Positions 26,838 to 36,301 of a stretch of DNA of 64,000 nt are shown here, piece by piece. Location: the NCBI RefSeq assembly GCF_019264355.1, contig NZ_JAHVAH010000001.1:1720001-1784000 (forward strand), read 5' to 3'. The stretch comes from Sphingomicrobium clamense. GTDB taxonomy: Bacteria; Pseudomonadota; Alphaproteobacteria; Sphingomonadales; Sphingomonadaceae. Every line of letters starts with the position of its first letter. The first letter of the stretch is position 1. The notes under the pieces were generated by a model. It had not been told where the DNA came from, ran no database searches, and saw only the letters and a program-made list of their open reading frames with translations. A program made the position numbers and the translations under genes.

Positions 26838-28118
26838 ATGACCGATGCCTTGACCCAAGTCGCGGAGACCGCCCTCTCCGAAGATGCCGCCATTGTCGAA
26901 GAAACCGCCGAGCGCTTCGAGCGCCCGATCGAACAGACGATCGAATGGCTGGCCGAGAATTGGCAGGGACTGTCGATCGGCGCGCTGGTCGCGCTGGGTA
27001 TCGTCGGGTTGATGCTGATCGCGCGGACGATCGGTCGCCGGTATCAGGACCGCCATCCCGAGCGCACCAGCTTCAAGGACATTATCGCCAGCGTCTTCGC
27101 CAAGACGACCCTGATCTTCATGGTCGTCGCGGCAAGCAACATCGTCATTCACTACACCAAGGTGCCAGCAACGATCGACCGGCTGTTCGACATCGCCTTC
27201 ATCGTCGTCGCGGCATTGCAGGGGGCGATCTGGGCGCGCGAACTGATCCTCGGCATCATCACCTCGAAGGTGGCCGAGGACGACGATCCGGAAAGCACGC
27301 TTGCCAACGCATTGTCGTTGATCCGCGTGCTGGTCAGCATCGCCGCCTTCGCGATCGCGATCCTGATCATCCTCGACAATCTGGGCGTCGATGTCGGCCC
27401 GCTCATCGCCGGTTTCGGGATCGGCGGCATCGCCATCGGTCTCGCCGCGCAGGGCATCTTCTCCGACCTGTTCGCCGCGCTCTCGATCGTGTTCGACAAG
27501 CCCTTCAAGAAGGGTGACACGATCACCTATGGCGGGGTCGGCGGCACGGTCGGCACGGTCGAGAAGGTCGGCATGAAGTCGACCCGCATCCGCTCGGTCA
27601 CGGGCGAGCAGGTGGTGATCAACAATACCAAGCTGCTCGACCAGGAAGTGTCGAATATCAACGAGGCGTTCAAGCGCCGTCGCACCATCCCCTTCGGCGT
27701 GATCTACCAGACATCGCCCAAGAAGCTGAAGCAGATGCGCGCGCTGTGCGAGGAGGCGCTGTCGGGCTTTGACGAAATCGAGATCGTGCGCTGTGTGTGC
27801 ACCGGCTTCGGCGACAGCTCGATCAATTTCGAGCTGGTTTACGAGCATGAAAGCACCGACTTCAACGAAATCGTGGGGACGCAGTCGCTGATCCATATCA
27901 CGATGCTCGAAATCTTCTCGCGCGAAGGAATCGAGTTCGCCTACCCGACGCAGACGACGTTCACGTCGGCGCCCGATGGCACGATGATCATGCCCTACCC
28001 CGCAGCGCTGTCGGGAGCGCTCGCCGAAATCGACCAGCGTGACGATCCGCCGGCTGCGCGCAAACCGGCGGCCAAGGTGCGTCAGGCCAAATCTAGTCCC
28101 GACACTGATTGCGAATAA
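26838..28118 (+). CDS. MscS-family mechanosensitive channel
   Basis: 426 residues. Four membrane segments (about 46-65, 92-112, 122-142, 165-188) precede the pore helix region GPLIAGFGIGGIAIGLAAQGIFSDLFAALSIVFDKPF, typical of MscS, followed by the beta domain (GDTITYGGVGGTVGTVEKVGMKSTRIR) and the cytoplasmic vestibule. It should release solutes on hypo-osmotic shock. The ATG at 26838 follows a GGAG site; the frame extends to 26484 only by reading out of frame through topoisomerase IB. The C-terminus is a short Pro/Ala-rich tail. Confidence 0.93.
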   Translation: MTDALTQVAETALSEDAAIVEETAERFERPIEQTIEWLAENWQGLSIGALVALGIVGLMLIARTIGRRYQDRHPERTSFKDIIASVFAKTTLIFMVVAASNIVIHYTKVPATIDRLFDIAFIVVAALQGAIWARELILGIITSKVAEDDDPESTLANALSLIRVLVSIAAFAIAILIILDNLGVDVGPLIAGFGIGGIAIGLAAQGIFSDLFAALSIVFDKPFKKGDTITYGGVGGTVGTVEKVGMKSTRIRSVTGEQVVINNTKLLDQEVSNINEAFKRRRTIPFGVIYQTSPKKLKQMRALCEEALSGFDEIEIVRCVCTGFGDSSINFELVYEHESTDFNEIVGTQSLIHITMLEIFSREGIEFAYPTQTTFTSAPDGTMIMPYPAALSGALAEIDQRDDPPAARKPAAKVRQAKSSPDTDCE

Positions 28119-28138
28119 GTTTCGCTTCGCAACGGGCC

Positions 28139-28167
28139 TTGCGTTTACGTAAACGTCAACCTATGTA
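28139..28167 (+). promoter_or_regulatory. Promoter with 14-bp palindromic operator before the maoC-thiolase genes
   Basis: TTGCGT (28139-28144) and TATGTA (28162-28167) are 17 nt apart and fit a vegetative promoter. The perfect palindrome CGTTTACGTAAACG (28142-28155) overlaps the -35 and spacer, where a repressor or a MerR-type regulator would act; sites of this kind are known before acyl-CoA degradation genes. The ATG at 28175 lies only 7 bases past the -10, which predicts a leaderless message. Confidence 0.55.
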
Positions 28168-28174
28168 GAGCCCC

Positions 28175-28630
28175 ATGCCTGTCGCCACCCTCGAAGAGAT
28201 CCAAGCCGCGCTCGGCACCGAGATCGGTATTTCGGGCTGGATCGAGGTCGGCCAGGAGCGCATCGACGCCTTCGCCGAGGCGACCGAGGACCGGCAGTTC
28301 ATCCACACCGATCCCGCAGCCGCCGCGCAGACGCCCTTCGGCGGCACCATCGCGCACGGCTTCCTGTCGCTCAGCCTGTTAAGCCGGATGGGCGCCGACG
28401 TCATGCTGGTGCCCGAAACTACCAAAATGGCCGTCAATTACGGCCTCGACCGCGTCCGCTTCCTCGCGCCCGTACGCGCCGGGAAACGAGTTCGCGGCCG
28501 CTTCGTTCTAAAGGACATGAAGGACAAGGCACCCGGCCAGATCCTCATGACCTTCGGCGTCACCGTCGAAATCGAGGGCGAAGACAAACCCGCATTGCTG
28601 GCCGACTGGCTCGGCCTGATCATCACCTAA
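28175..28630 (+). CDS. MaoC-family dehydratase (R-specific enoyl-CoA hydratase type)
   Basis: 151 residues of hot-dog fold. The hydratase-2 motif is present: FAEATEDRQFIHTDPAAAAQTPFGGTIAHGFLSLSLLS contains the catalytic Asp/His pair. Substrates are 2-enoyl-CoA or 3-hydroxyacyl-CoA thioesters; PhaJ-like members feed PHA synthesis. It lies 15 bases ahead of a thiolase gene, so both should act in acyl-CoA breakdown. No ribosome site is visible and the predicted promoter is almost at the ATG. Confidence 0.92.
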   Translation: MPVATLEEIQAALGTEIGISGWIEVGQERIDAFAEATEDRQFIHTDPAAAAQTPFGGTIAHGFLSLSLLSRMGADVMLVPETTKMAVNYGLDRVRFLAPVRAGKRVRGRFVLKDMKDKAPGQILMTFGVTVEIEGEDKPALLADWLGLIIT

Positions 28631-28645
28631 GAAGGAATCCACGAT

Positions 28646-29827
28646 ATGTCCCGCGACGCAGTCATCGTTTCCACCGCCCGTACCCCCATCGGCCGTGCCT
28701 ATAAGGGCGCGTTCAACGCCACGCCGGGCGCCACGCTGGGCGCCTTTTCGCTGGCCCCTGCGATCGAACGCGCCGGGATCGAGGCGGGCGAGATCGACGA
28801 TGTCGTGTGGGGCGCGGTCCTGACCCAGGGGACGCAGGCGGGCAATATCGGCCGCCAGGTCGCGCTCAAGGCAGGCTGCCCCGTCACTGTCTCGGGCCAG
28901 ACGATCGACCGCCAATGCTCCTCGGGCCTGATGGCGATCGCGACCGCGGCCAAGCAGGTCATCACCGACAAGATGGATATCGTCGCCGCTGGCGGGCAGG
29001 ACAGCATCAGCCTCGTCCAGACGCCCGAGATGCGCATCGCGATGGATCCCAGCCTCGTGGCGATGCACAAGGATGTTTACATGCCGATGCTGCAGACCGC
29101 CGAGACGGTCGCGCAGCGTTACGGAGTCTCGCGCGAGGCACAGGACGAATATGCGCTCCAGTCGCAGCAGCGCACCGCCGCCGCGCAGGAGGAAGGCCGC
29201 TTCGACGACGAGATCGTGTCGGTCTCGACCACGATGATGGTCAAGGACAAGGAAACGGGCGAGGTCTCCAAGCAGGACATCACGCTCGAAAAGGACGAAG
29301 GCAACCGTCCTTCGACCACGCTTGAGGGCCTCAACAACCTGCAGCCGGTCATGGGGCCGGACACTACCATTACCGCGGGCAACGCCTCGCAGCTCTCGGA
29401 CGGCAGTTCGGCCTGCATCGTGATGGAAGCCGGAGAAGCCGCCAAGCGCGGGCTCCAGCCGCTCGGCCGTTATGTCGGCATGGCGGTTGCTGGCACCGAG
29501 CCCGACGAAATGGGAATCGGCCCGGTCTTCGCCATCCCCAAACTGCTCGACCGGTTCGGGCTGAAGATGGACGATATCGGCTTGTGGGAGCTCAACGAAG
29601 CCTTCGCGGTGCAGGTGCTCTACTGCCGCGACAAGCTGGGCATCGACAATGACATCCTCAACGTCGACGGCGGTTCGATCTCGATCGGCCACCCCTACGG
29701 CATGACGGGTGCGCGCTGCACCGGCCACGCGCTGATCGAAGGCAAGCGTCGCGGCGCCAAATATGTCGTCGTCACCATGTGCGTCGGTGGCGGCATGGGC
29801 GCGGCGGGGCTGTTCGAAATCCTCTAG
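28646..29827 (+). CDS. Acetyl-CoA acyltransferase (thiolase)
   Basis: 393 residues, the normal thiolase length. Catalytic residues visible: Cys in [12 protein letters not shown] (about 90), His in [11 protein letters not shown] (about 350), Cys in [11 protein letters not shown] (about 380), and NEAFAVQ. It cleaves 3-ketoacyl-CoA with CoA, or runs in reverse. The start has an AAGGAATCC site. It follows the MaoC-type hydratase in one operon and ends at a strong terminator. Confidence 0.95.
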   Translation: MSRDAVIVSTARTPIGRAYKGAFNATPGATLGAFSLAPAIERAGIEAGEIDDVVWGAVLTQGTQAGNIGRQVALKAGCPVTVSGQTIDRQCSSGLMAIATAAKQVITDKMDIVAAGGQDSISLVQTPEMRIAMDPSLVAMHKDVYMPMLQTAETVAQRYGVSREAQDEYALQSQQRTAAAQEEGRFDDEIVSVSTTMMVKDKETGEVSKQDITLEKDEGNRPSTTLEGLNNLQPVMGPDTTITAGNASQLSDGSSACIVMEAGEAAKRGLQPLGRYVGMAVAGTEPDEMGIGPVFAIPKLLDRFGLKMDDIGLWELNEAFAVQVLYCRDKLGIDNDILNVDGGSISIGHPYGMTGARCTGHALIEGKRRGAKYVVVTMCVGGGMGAAGLFEIL

Positions 29828-29839
29828 AGACCAAAGGAA

Positions 29840-29880
29840 ACGGCCCGCACTCTCCACAAATGCGGGCCGTCCCCCTTTTT
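29840..29880 (+). terminator. Terminator of the maoC-thiolase operon
   Basis: ACGGCCCGCA (29840-29849) pairs perfectly with TGCGGGCCGT (29861-29870) around 11 nt, then CCCCC and TTTTT (29876-29880). It starts 13 bases after the thiolase stop. The C-run before the T-run is a slight weakness. Confidence 0.8.
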
Positions 29881-29897
29881 AGCACCCTCGCGTCGCT

Positions 29898-30026
29898 TTA
29901 GGCGCTAATCTCGTCTCCGGCCTCGACAGCCACGCCGGTCTGGGCGGTGGCGGGCTCGAACATCGCCAATGTCCCCACGATCAGGAAGAAACTGGCGGCA
30001 AAGGCCTTGGTCATCTGGGTGAACAT
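29898..30026 (-). CDS. Small exported peptide
   Basis: 42 residues: MFTQMTKAFAASFFLIVGTLAMFEPATAQ followed by a short acidic tail. The hydrophobic N-terminus is either a signal peptide with cleavage near TAQT or a single membrane anchor. An AAAGGAGAAG ribosome site lies at the right distance before the ATG at 30026, which is the reason for choosing it over the 73-residue frame. An inverted repeat (30045-30060) sits just upstream and could control it. No family recognised. Confidence 0.6.
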   Translation of the reverse strand: MFTQMTKAFAASFFLIVGTLAMFEPATAQTGVAVEAGDEISA

Positions 30027-30044
30027 CGCTCTTCTCCTTTTTGG

Positions 30045-30060
30045 GATTACAAACGTAATC
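30045..30060 (-). promoter_or_regulatory. Palindromic operator candidate before the small exported peptide
   Basis: GATTACAAACGTAATC contains GATTAC and GTAATC as a perfect 6-bp inverted repeat around 4 nt, 19-34 bases before the ATG at 30026. The half-site (GTAAT) resembles those of the maoC-thiolase operator and of the site before doxX. Confidence 0.4.
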
Positions 30061-30152
30061 ACCGGAGAATGACGCGTCCATGCCGCTGATCGAAGGCGGC
30101 CTGCCGTTTGTCGTCCCAAGATGAACCTCAGCTTTCGCGCCGAGGTTTTTCG

Positions 30153-30578
30153 CTATTCTGCGGGCGCGGTCGACGCTTTCCTCGACTCGAGCGAGAAGAG
30201 GCCCGGGCCGTTGGCGACGATCATCGCCATCCCGCCGGCGATCGCGACATCCTTCCAGAAGTGCGAGATGTGGCCGTAGAACAGGTCGGGATCATAGGCT
30301 TCGAGCGCAGGCATGAGCTGGAACACCAACCCCGCCGCAAGGCTGAACAGCGCCAACACGCCCGCCGCGGTGCGCGCATGCCAACCCGCCGCCACCATCA
30401 AGCCACCGCCAATCTCGACGAGCAGGACGACCGGCAGCAACACGCCGGACACACCCTGGCTTTCCATGTAGGCGACGGTCTCCTGATAGGACCCGACCTT
30501 CTGCAATCCGGCCACGATGAAGACCATCGCGAGCATCAGCCGCGCGACTGGGGAAAGATAATCTCTTAGGCTGTTCAT
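30153..30578 (-). CDS. DoxX-family membrane protein
   Basis: 141 residues with four membrane segments (about 10-28, 45-65, 68-88, 108-126). The start SPVARLMLAMVFIVAGLQKVGSY and the LLVEIGGGLMVAAGW motif mark the DoxX/DoxD-like superfamily. Members act in quinone-linked redox or detoxification complexes, or are uncharacterised. A short TTACCGTAA palindrome lies about 40 bases upstream. The C-terminus is a short cytoplasmic tail. Confidence 0.85.
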   Translation of the reverse strand: MNSLRDYLSPVARLMLAMVFIVAGLQKVGSYQETVAYMESQGVSGVLLPVVLLVEIGGGLMVAAGWHARTAAGVLALFSLAAGLVFQLMPALEAYDPDLFYGHISHFWKDVAIAGGMAMIVANGPGLFSLESRKASTAPAE

Positions 30579-30618
30579 CCCACAAGCTCCTACTGGTGAG
30601 GGGGAAGATTTCTCCCGT

Positions 30619-30627
30619 TTACCGTAA
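30619..30627 (-). promoter_or_regulatory. Short palindrome upstream of doxX
   Basis: TTACCGTAA is an inverted repeat TTAC/GTAA around one base, in the 66-base gap between the amidohydrolase and DoxX genes. It may be a weak relative of the sites at 28142 and 30045. Confidence 0.25.
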
Positions 30628-30644
30628 TTCTTGCGCTTTCGCCA

Positions 30645-31907
30645 CTATTCGAGCGTCCGTCCGCGCACCATCACCCAATCGACTTCCTCCAATACGGTGA
30701 CGTCTTGGTAGGGATCGCCGTCGAACGCGATGAGGTCCGCGCTCATGCCGGGGGCGATCCGTCCGATCTCATTACCCATGTCGAGGACTTCGGCGGCCGT
30801 GATGGTGGCCGAAACCAGCGCCTGCGTCGGGTTCATCCCGGCATCGACCAGCATCTGGAATTCCTCGCCGTTGCGGCCATGTTCGAACACGCCGCTGTCG
30901 GTGCCGAACGCGACGGTGACACCCTCGGCGAGCGCCATGCGCACCTGTTCCCCGGTCAGCGCGACGGTGGCGCGCACCTTGGGCACGACGACGGGCGTGT
31001 ACATGTTCTTGGCCAGCCCCTCCTCGATCCCCTTGAACGCCATCAGCGTGGGGACGAGCACGGTGCCATTAGCCTTCATCGCTCGCGCCGCCTCGCGATC
31101 GAGATAGGTTCCATGTTCGATCGTGCGCACGCCCGCGTTCGAGGCCGCCTCGATCCCGCGCGCGCCATGCGCATGTGCGGCGACATGGATGCCCAGCGTC
31201 GCGGCGGTGTCGACGATGCTCTTCATTTCCGCGTCGGTGAAATGCGCCTCGAGCCCCCTGCCCTGCTGGCTGAGCACGCCGCCGGTCGCGGTGATCTTGA
31301 TGAAGTCGGCACCATTCTGGCTCGCCAGCCGCACCTTGGCGGCGCACTCGGTCGGTCCGGTGCAGTTATAACCGCTGTCGAGCAATTCGTTGATCTCGGG
31401 GCGGAAGCCGTTGGTGTCGCCGTGGCCACCGATGATCGCCAGCGCGGGGCCTGCCGACCAGATGCGCGGTCCCGGCACGACCCATTGCTCGGTCGCGCGG
31501 CGCAGCATGTGGGCGCTATGCTGGTCGCTGCCCGGGTTGCGGACGGTGGTGAAACCGGCCTCGAGCGTCTTTCGCGCATTCTTGACCGCCAGCACCGTAT
31601 TCCATTCGACCGGAGTCGTCGCCGCGCGCCAGTAATCGCCGCTGGGATCGCCCGACAGATGCGTGTGCAGGTCGATGAGGCCCGGCATCACCGTCTTGTC
31701 CGACAGGTCGACGACTTCACCCGAAGGAGGGCGTTGATGCCCCGGCTCGACCGCCACGATCCGCCCCTGGTTGACCGTAATGGTCGCGGGCCCCGTTCCG
31801 CCCTCTCGCGCGTCGGCGATGAGGTTGCCGACGAGGATCGTGTCCTGCGCAGCAGCAGGTGTCGCGGCAGCCAGCATGGCAGTCGCGGCAAGCATCAGTC
31901 GTTTCAT
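30645..31907 (-). CDS. Exported amidohydrolase-family metal hydrolase
   Basis: 420 residues with a signal peptide (about 1-20, cleavage after AAAQD). Metal ligands and motifs of the imidazolonepropionase/Xaa-Pro dipeptidase-like group: PGLIDLHTHLSGD (H-x-H), FIKITATGG (carbamylatable Lys), AAHAHGARGIEAA, IEHGTYLD and FGTDSGV (Asp). Periplasmic hydrolysis of an amide, perhaps a dipeptide, is expected; the substrate is not deducible. The gene is divergent from a DUF4126 gene and precedes DoxX on the same strand. Confidence 0.88.
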   Translation of the reverse strand: MKRLMLAATAMLAAATPAAAQDTILVGNLIADAREGGTGPATITVNQGRIVAVEPGHQRPPSGEVVDLSDKTVMPGLIDLHTHLSGDPSGDYWRAATTPVEWNTVLAVKNARKTLEAGFTTVRNPGSDQHSAHMLRRATEQWVVPGPRIWSAGPALAIIGGHGDTNGFRPEINELLDSGYNCTGPTECAAKVRLASQNGADFIKITATGGVLSQQGRGLEAHFTDAEMKSIVDTAATLGIHVAAHAHGARGIEAASNAGVRTIEHGTYLDREAARAMKANGTVLVPTLMAFKGIEEGLAKNMYTPVVVPKVRATVALTGEQVRMALAEGVTVAFGTDSGVFEHGRNGEEFQMLVDAGMNPTQALVSATITAAEVLDMGNEIGRIAPGMSADLIAFDGDPYQDVTVLEEVDWVMVRGRTLE

Positions 31908-32005
31908 GAACGGCCCCTTTTTCCCTGTTCGCGATGGATGCTGCGCCGCTCGACGCGAATTGGCAAGCCTTGCCAGCCTCGCGCGTCGGTGCCAGCGTCA
32001 TCGCC

Positions 32006-32617
32006 ATGGACGCCGTCGAACTCATCGCACTGGCCGCCTCGTCCTCGCTACTGGCGGGGTGGCGGCTTTATCTCGTCACCTTCATTACCGGGCTCGGCAT
32101 GAAGTTCGGCTGGGTGCCGCTGCCCGACAATCTGCAGATGCTCGACGTGCTCGCGAACAACTGGGTGCTCGCCATCGCGGGCGTCGGCACCTTTCTTGAA
32201 TTCTTCGCCGACAAGATCGCCTGGGTCGACAGCGTCTGGGACAGCATCCACTCTGTCATTCGCCCGCTCGGCGGCGCGCTGCTGGCGCTGGCGATCCTCG
32301 ATGCCAGCGACCCGGCCTTCCAGATCGTCGCTTTCCTTCTGGGCGGCGGCGCGGCCTTTGCCAGCCATGCCGGCAAGGCGAGCGCCCGCGCAGCGGTCAA
32401 CATGAGCCCCGAACCGGTCAGCAACATGGTCGTGTCGACCGGCGAGGATATCGCTACGGGCGGGCTGCTCGCGCTTGCCATCCTCAACCCCGTCGCCGCC
32501 GCTTTGATCGCGGCGATGATGGTCGGGCTGACCCTCTGGCTGATCTTCGCCGCGCGCAAGGCGATCCGCAAATTGCTGGGACTAGGCGAACCGAAGGACG
32601 TGACGCCTCGCGCTTAG
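32006..32617 (+). CDS. DUF4126 membrane protein
   Basis: 203 residues with about five hydrophobic segments. The DUF4126 features are the N-terminal SSSLLAGWRLYLVTFITGLGMKFGWVPLP, the FFADKIAWVDSVWDSIHSVIRPLGGALL centre and the NMVVSTGEDIATGGLLALAILNP segment. The ATG at 32006 is preferred to 31934, which adds an unlike leader. Function unknown. Its stop TAG shares bases with the stop of the convergent PHB depolymerase gene (TTAG at 32614-32617). Confidence 0.85.
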   Translation: MDAVELIALAASSSLLAGWRLYLVTFITGLGMKFGWVPLPDNLQMLDVLANNWVLAIAGVGTFLEFFADKIAWVDSVWDSIHSVIRPLGGALLALAILDASDPAFQIVAFLLGGGAAFASHAGKASARAAVNMSPEPVSNMVVSTGEDIATGGLLALAILNPVAAALIAAMMVGLTLWLIFAARKAIRKLLGLGEPKDVTPRA

Positions 32618-33852
32618 GCGCGGTGCTTCTCGACAAACTCCTCGACCACCGGAGCGATTTTGTCGCGCCACTTGCCGCCGTGGAAGATGCCATAATGGCC
32701 GACGCCTTCGGCCATGTAGTAGCGCTTCATCTTCTCGGGCAGGTGGGTGGCGAGCTTGAGCGCGGCCTTGGTCTGGCCAAGCCCCGAAATATCGTCGCGC
32801 TCGCCCTCGATCGCCAGCAGCGCGGTGTCGGTGATTTCGGTCAGGTCGACCAGCTTGCCGCGATGCATGAACTCGTTCTTGGGCAGCAAATGCCGCTGGA
32901 AGACGACGTCGACCGTCTGGAGGTAGAATTCCGCCGTCATGTCGGCGACGGCGCGATATTCGTCGTAAAATTCGCGGGTCTTGTCGGCGCTTTCGTCATC
33001 GCCCTCGACGAGATGCTTGAACATCTCCCAATGGCTCATGAGGTGGCTGCCGAGGTTCATGGTCATGAAGCCCGCAAGCTGGAGGAAGCCCGGATAGACC
33101 TTCCGGCCCGCGCCCGGATACATGTAGGGCACGGTCGCGATCACGTTCTGCTGGAACCAGGCGTGCGGGCGCTGGGTCGCCAGCGTGTTGACTGCGGTCG
33201 GCTGCTCGCGCGTGTCGATCGGGCCGCCCATCATCGTCAGCGTCGCGGGGCGTGCGGGGTCGTCCTCGCCGCCCATCACCGCGGTCGCGGCAAAGGCCGG
33301 GACCGACGGCTGGCACACGGCGAGCATGTGCGGGCGCTGCCCGGTCTTGCCATGAATATCGCGCAGGAAGTCGATCAGGTAATCGACATAATTGTCGAGG
33401 TCGAAGCTGCCCGCCGTGAGCGGCACCGTCTTCGCGTCGGCCCAGTCGGTGATGTAGACATCGTGCGCGGGCAGCATCCGCTTGACCGTTCCGCGCAGCA
33501 GCGTCGCGAAGTGGCCCGACATGGGCGCCACGATCAGCATCGGCGCCTGCCCTTCGCCCTTGCCGTCCGCCTTGTGGAAGTGGAGCAGGTTGCCGAATGG
33601 TCGTCGCTCGACAATGTCCTCGTCGACCGCGACGTGGTGGCCGTCGACCAGGGTCTCGGTGATTTCCCACTCGGGCTTGGCGCGGGTGGCGGTCGCGTGC
33701 GCGAACACGTCGAGCCCCGCGGCGACCACCGGCCCCATCGCACCATAGGCGAAGGGGTTGCTGGGGTTGGAAATCCATCCGGCGCCGAGTCCCGCCATGC
33801 GGCTGGCTCCGGCTAGCAGCGAACGCTGCACTTCATAGGCGTCGTAAAGCAT
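32614..33852 (-). CDS. phaZ: Intracellular polyhydroxyalkanoate (PHB) depolymerase
   Basis: 412 residues. It mobilises stored polyhydroxybutyrate granules. The lipase-box position is Cys, AVCQPSVPA, the hallmark of the intracellular PhaZ family, and the family phrases PMSGHFATLLRGTVKRMLP, DWADAKTVPLTAGSFDLDNYVDYL and EGERDDISGLGQT are present. The start MLYDAYEVQRSLLAG (33852) is the normal one; the longer frame reaches into the divergent promoter. A TGC/GCA-rich palindrome at 33931-33950 may be a PhaR site. A same-strand MaoC-type gene lies 4 kb away, a possible source of hydroxyacyl-CoA. Confidence 0.95.
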   Translation of the reverse strand: MLYDAYEVQRSLLAGASRMAGLGAGWISNPSNPFAYGAMGPVVAAGLDVFAHATATRAKPEWEITETLVDGHHVAVDEDIVERRPFGNLLHFHKADGKGEGQAPMLIVAPMSGHFATLLRGTVKRMLPAHDVYITDWADAKTVPLTAGSFDLDNYVDYLIDFLRDIHGKTGQRPHMLAVCQPSVPAFAATAVMGGEDDPARPATLTMMGGPIDTREQPTAVNTLATQRPHAWFQQNVIATVPYMYPGAGRKVYPGFLQLAGFMTMNLGSHLMSHWEMFKHLVEGDDESADKTREFYDEYRAVADMTAEFYLQTVDVVFQRHLLPKNEFMHRGKLVDLTEITDTALLAIEGERDDISGLGQTKAALKLATHLPEKMKRYYMAEGVGHYGIFHGGKWRDKIAPVVEEFVEKHRA

Positions 33853-33930
33853 GTGGCTCCAATGGGAGGTGAATCTCTTGGGATCGACAACGACTGTGGC
33901 GGCGTGAGGCTCCCACGGCAAGCCCCGATG

Positions 33931-33950
33931 TTGCGGTGCAATAGTTGCAA
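33931..33950. promoter_or_regulatory. Candidate PhaR-type operator
   Basis: TTGCGGTGCAA (33931-33941) is an inverted repeat TTGC/GCAA around 3 nt and is followed by a TTGCAA palindrome (33945-33950). PhaR regulators of PHB genes bind TGC/GCA-rich inverted repeats. The site lies 79-98 bases before the phaZ ATG, in the divergent region shared with the ABC exporter gene. Confidence 0.4.
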
Positions 33951-33997
33951 CGCGGCGATTGAGGCCCGCGCGACACACTGTTAGGGGCAATGTCCAC

Positions 33998-35761
<1,764 letters not shown>

Positions 35762-35803
35762 GGTCCATGTAACGTTCAGCGCGGTTGTGGCGTACTAGGA
35801 GGC

Positions 35804-36301
35804 ATGACACAGCTTCACCGCCGCGCCCTGCTCGGCCTCCTTGGCACCGGTTCGCTCGCTGCGTTTGCCCTCGGCGGCAAGCGCGCCGAGGCCAATCCGC
35901 ATGGCAGCCATCGCCATCCCGTGACCCTTTCCGACGCCGCCTGGCAGAAGAAGCTCGGCCCCAAACGCTACCGCATCCTGCGCAAGGCCGGGACCGAACC
36001 GCCCTTCAGCCATCGCTATAATGACGAGAAGCGCGCGGGCATGTATCACTGCGCAGGCTGCGACACGCCGCTTTTCTCCAGCCGCACAAAATATGACAGC
36101 CGGTCCGGCTGGCCCGCATTCTGGGCGGCCGAGGACGGCGTCATCCATTATGCCCGCGACACCAGCATGTTCATGACCCGCACCGAGGAACATTGCGCGC
36201 GGTGCGGCGGGCATCTCGGCCACGTGTTCGACGACGGCCCCCAGCCGACCGGCAAGCGCCACTGCATCAACGGCCTCGCGCTCAAGTTCAAACCGGCATG
36301 A
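35804..36301 (+). CDS. msrB: Exported peptide-methionine (R)-S-oxide reductase
   Basis: 165 residues. It repairs R-methionine sulfoxide in proteins. An N-terminal HRRALLGLLGTGSLAAFALGG segment resembles a Tat signal peptide, placing the enzyme in the periplasm. The MsrB fold has both zinc pairs (CAGC and CARCGGHLGHVF) and the catalytic Cys in RHCINGLALKF. Its stop overlaps the start of the DipZ-type gene (ATGA), so the electron donor is probably encoded next to it. Signal type is inferred from a twin Arg that lacks the full consensus. Confidence 0.92.
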   Translation: MTQLHRRALLGLLGTGSLAAFALGGKRAEANPHGSHRHPVTLSDAAWQKKLGPKRYRILRKAGTEPPFSHRYNDEKRAGMYHCAGCDTPLFSSRTKYDSRSGWPAFWAAEDGVIHYARDTSMFMTRTEEHCARCGGHLGHVFDDGPQPTGKRHCINGLALKFKPA

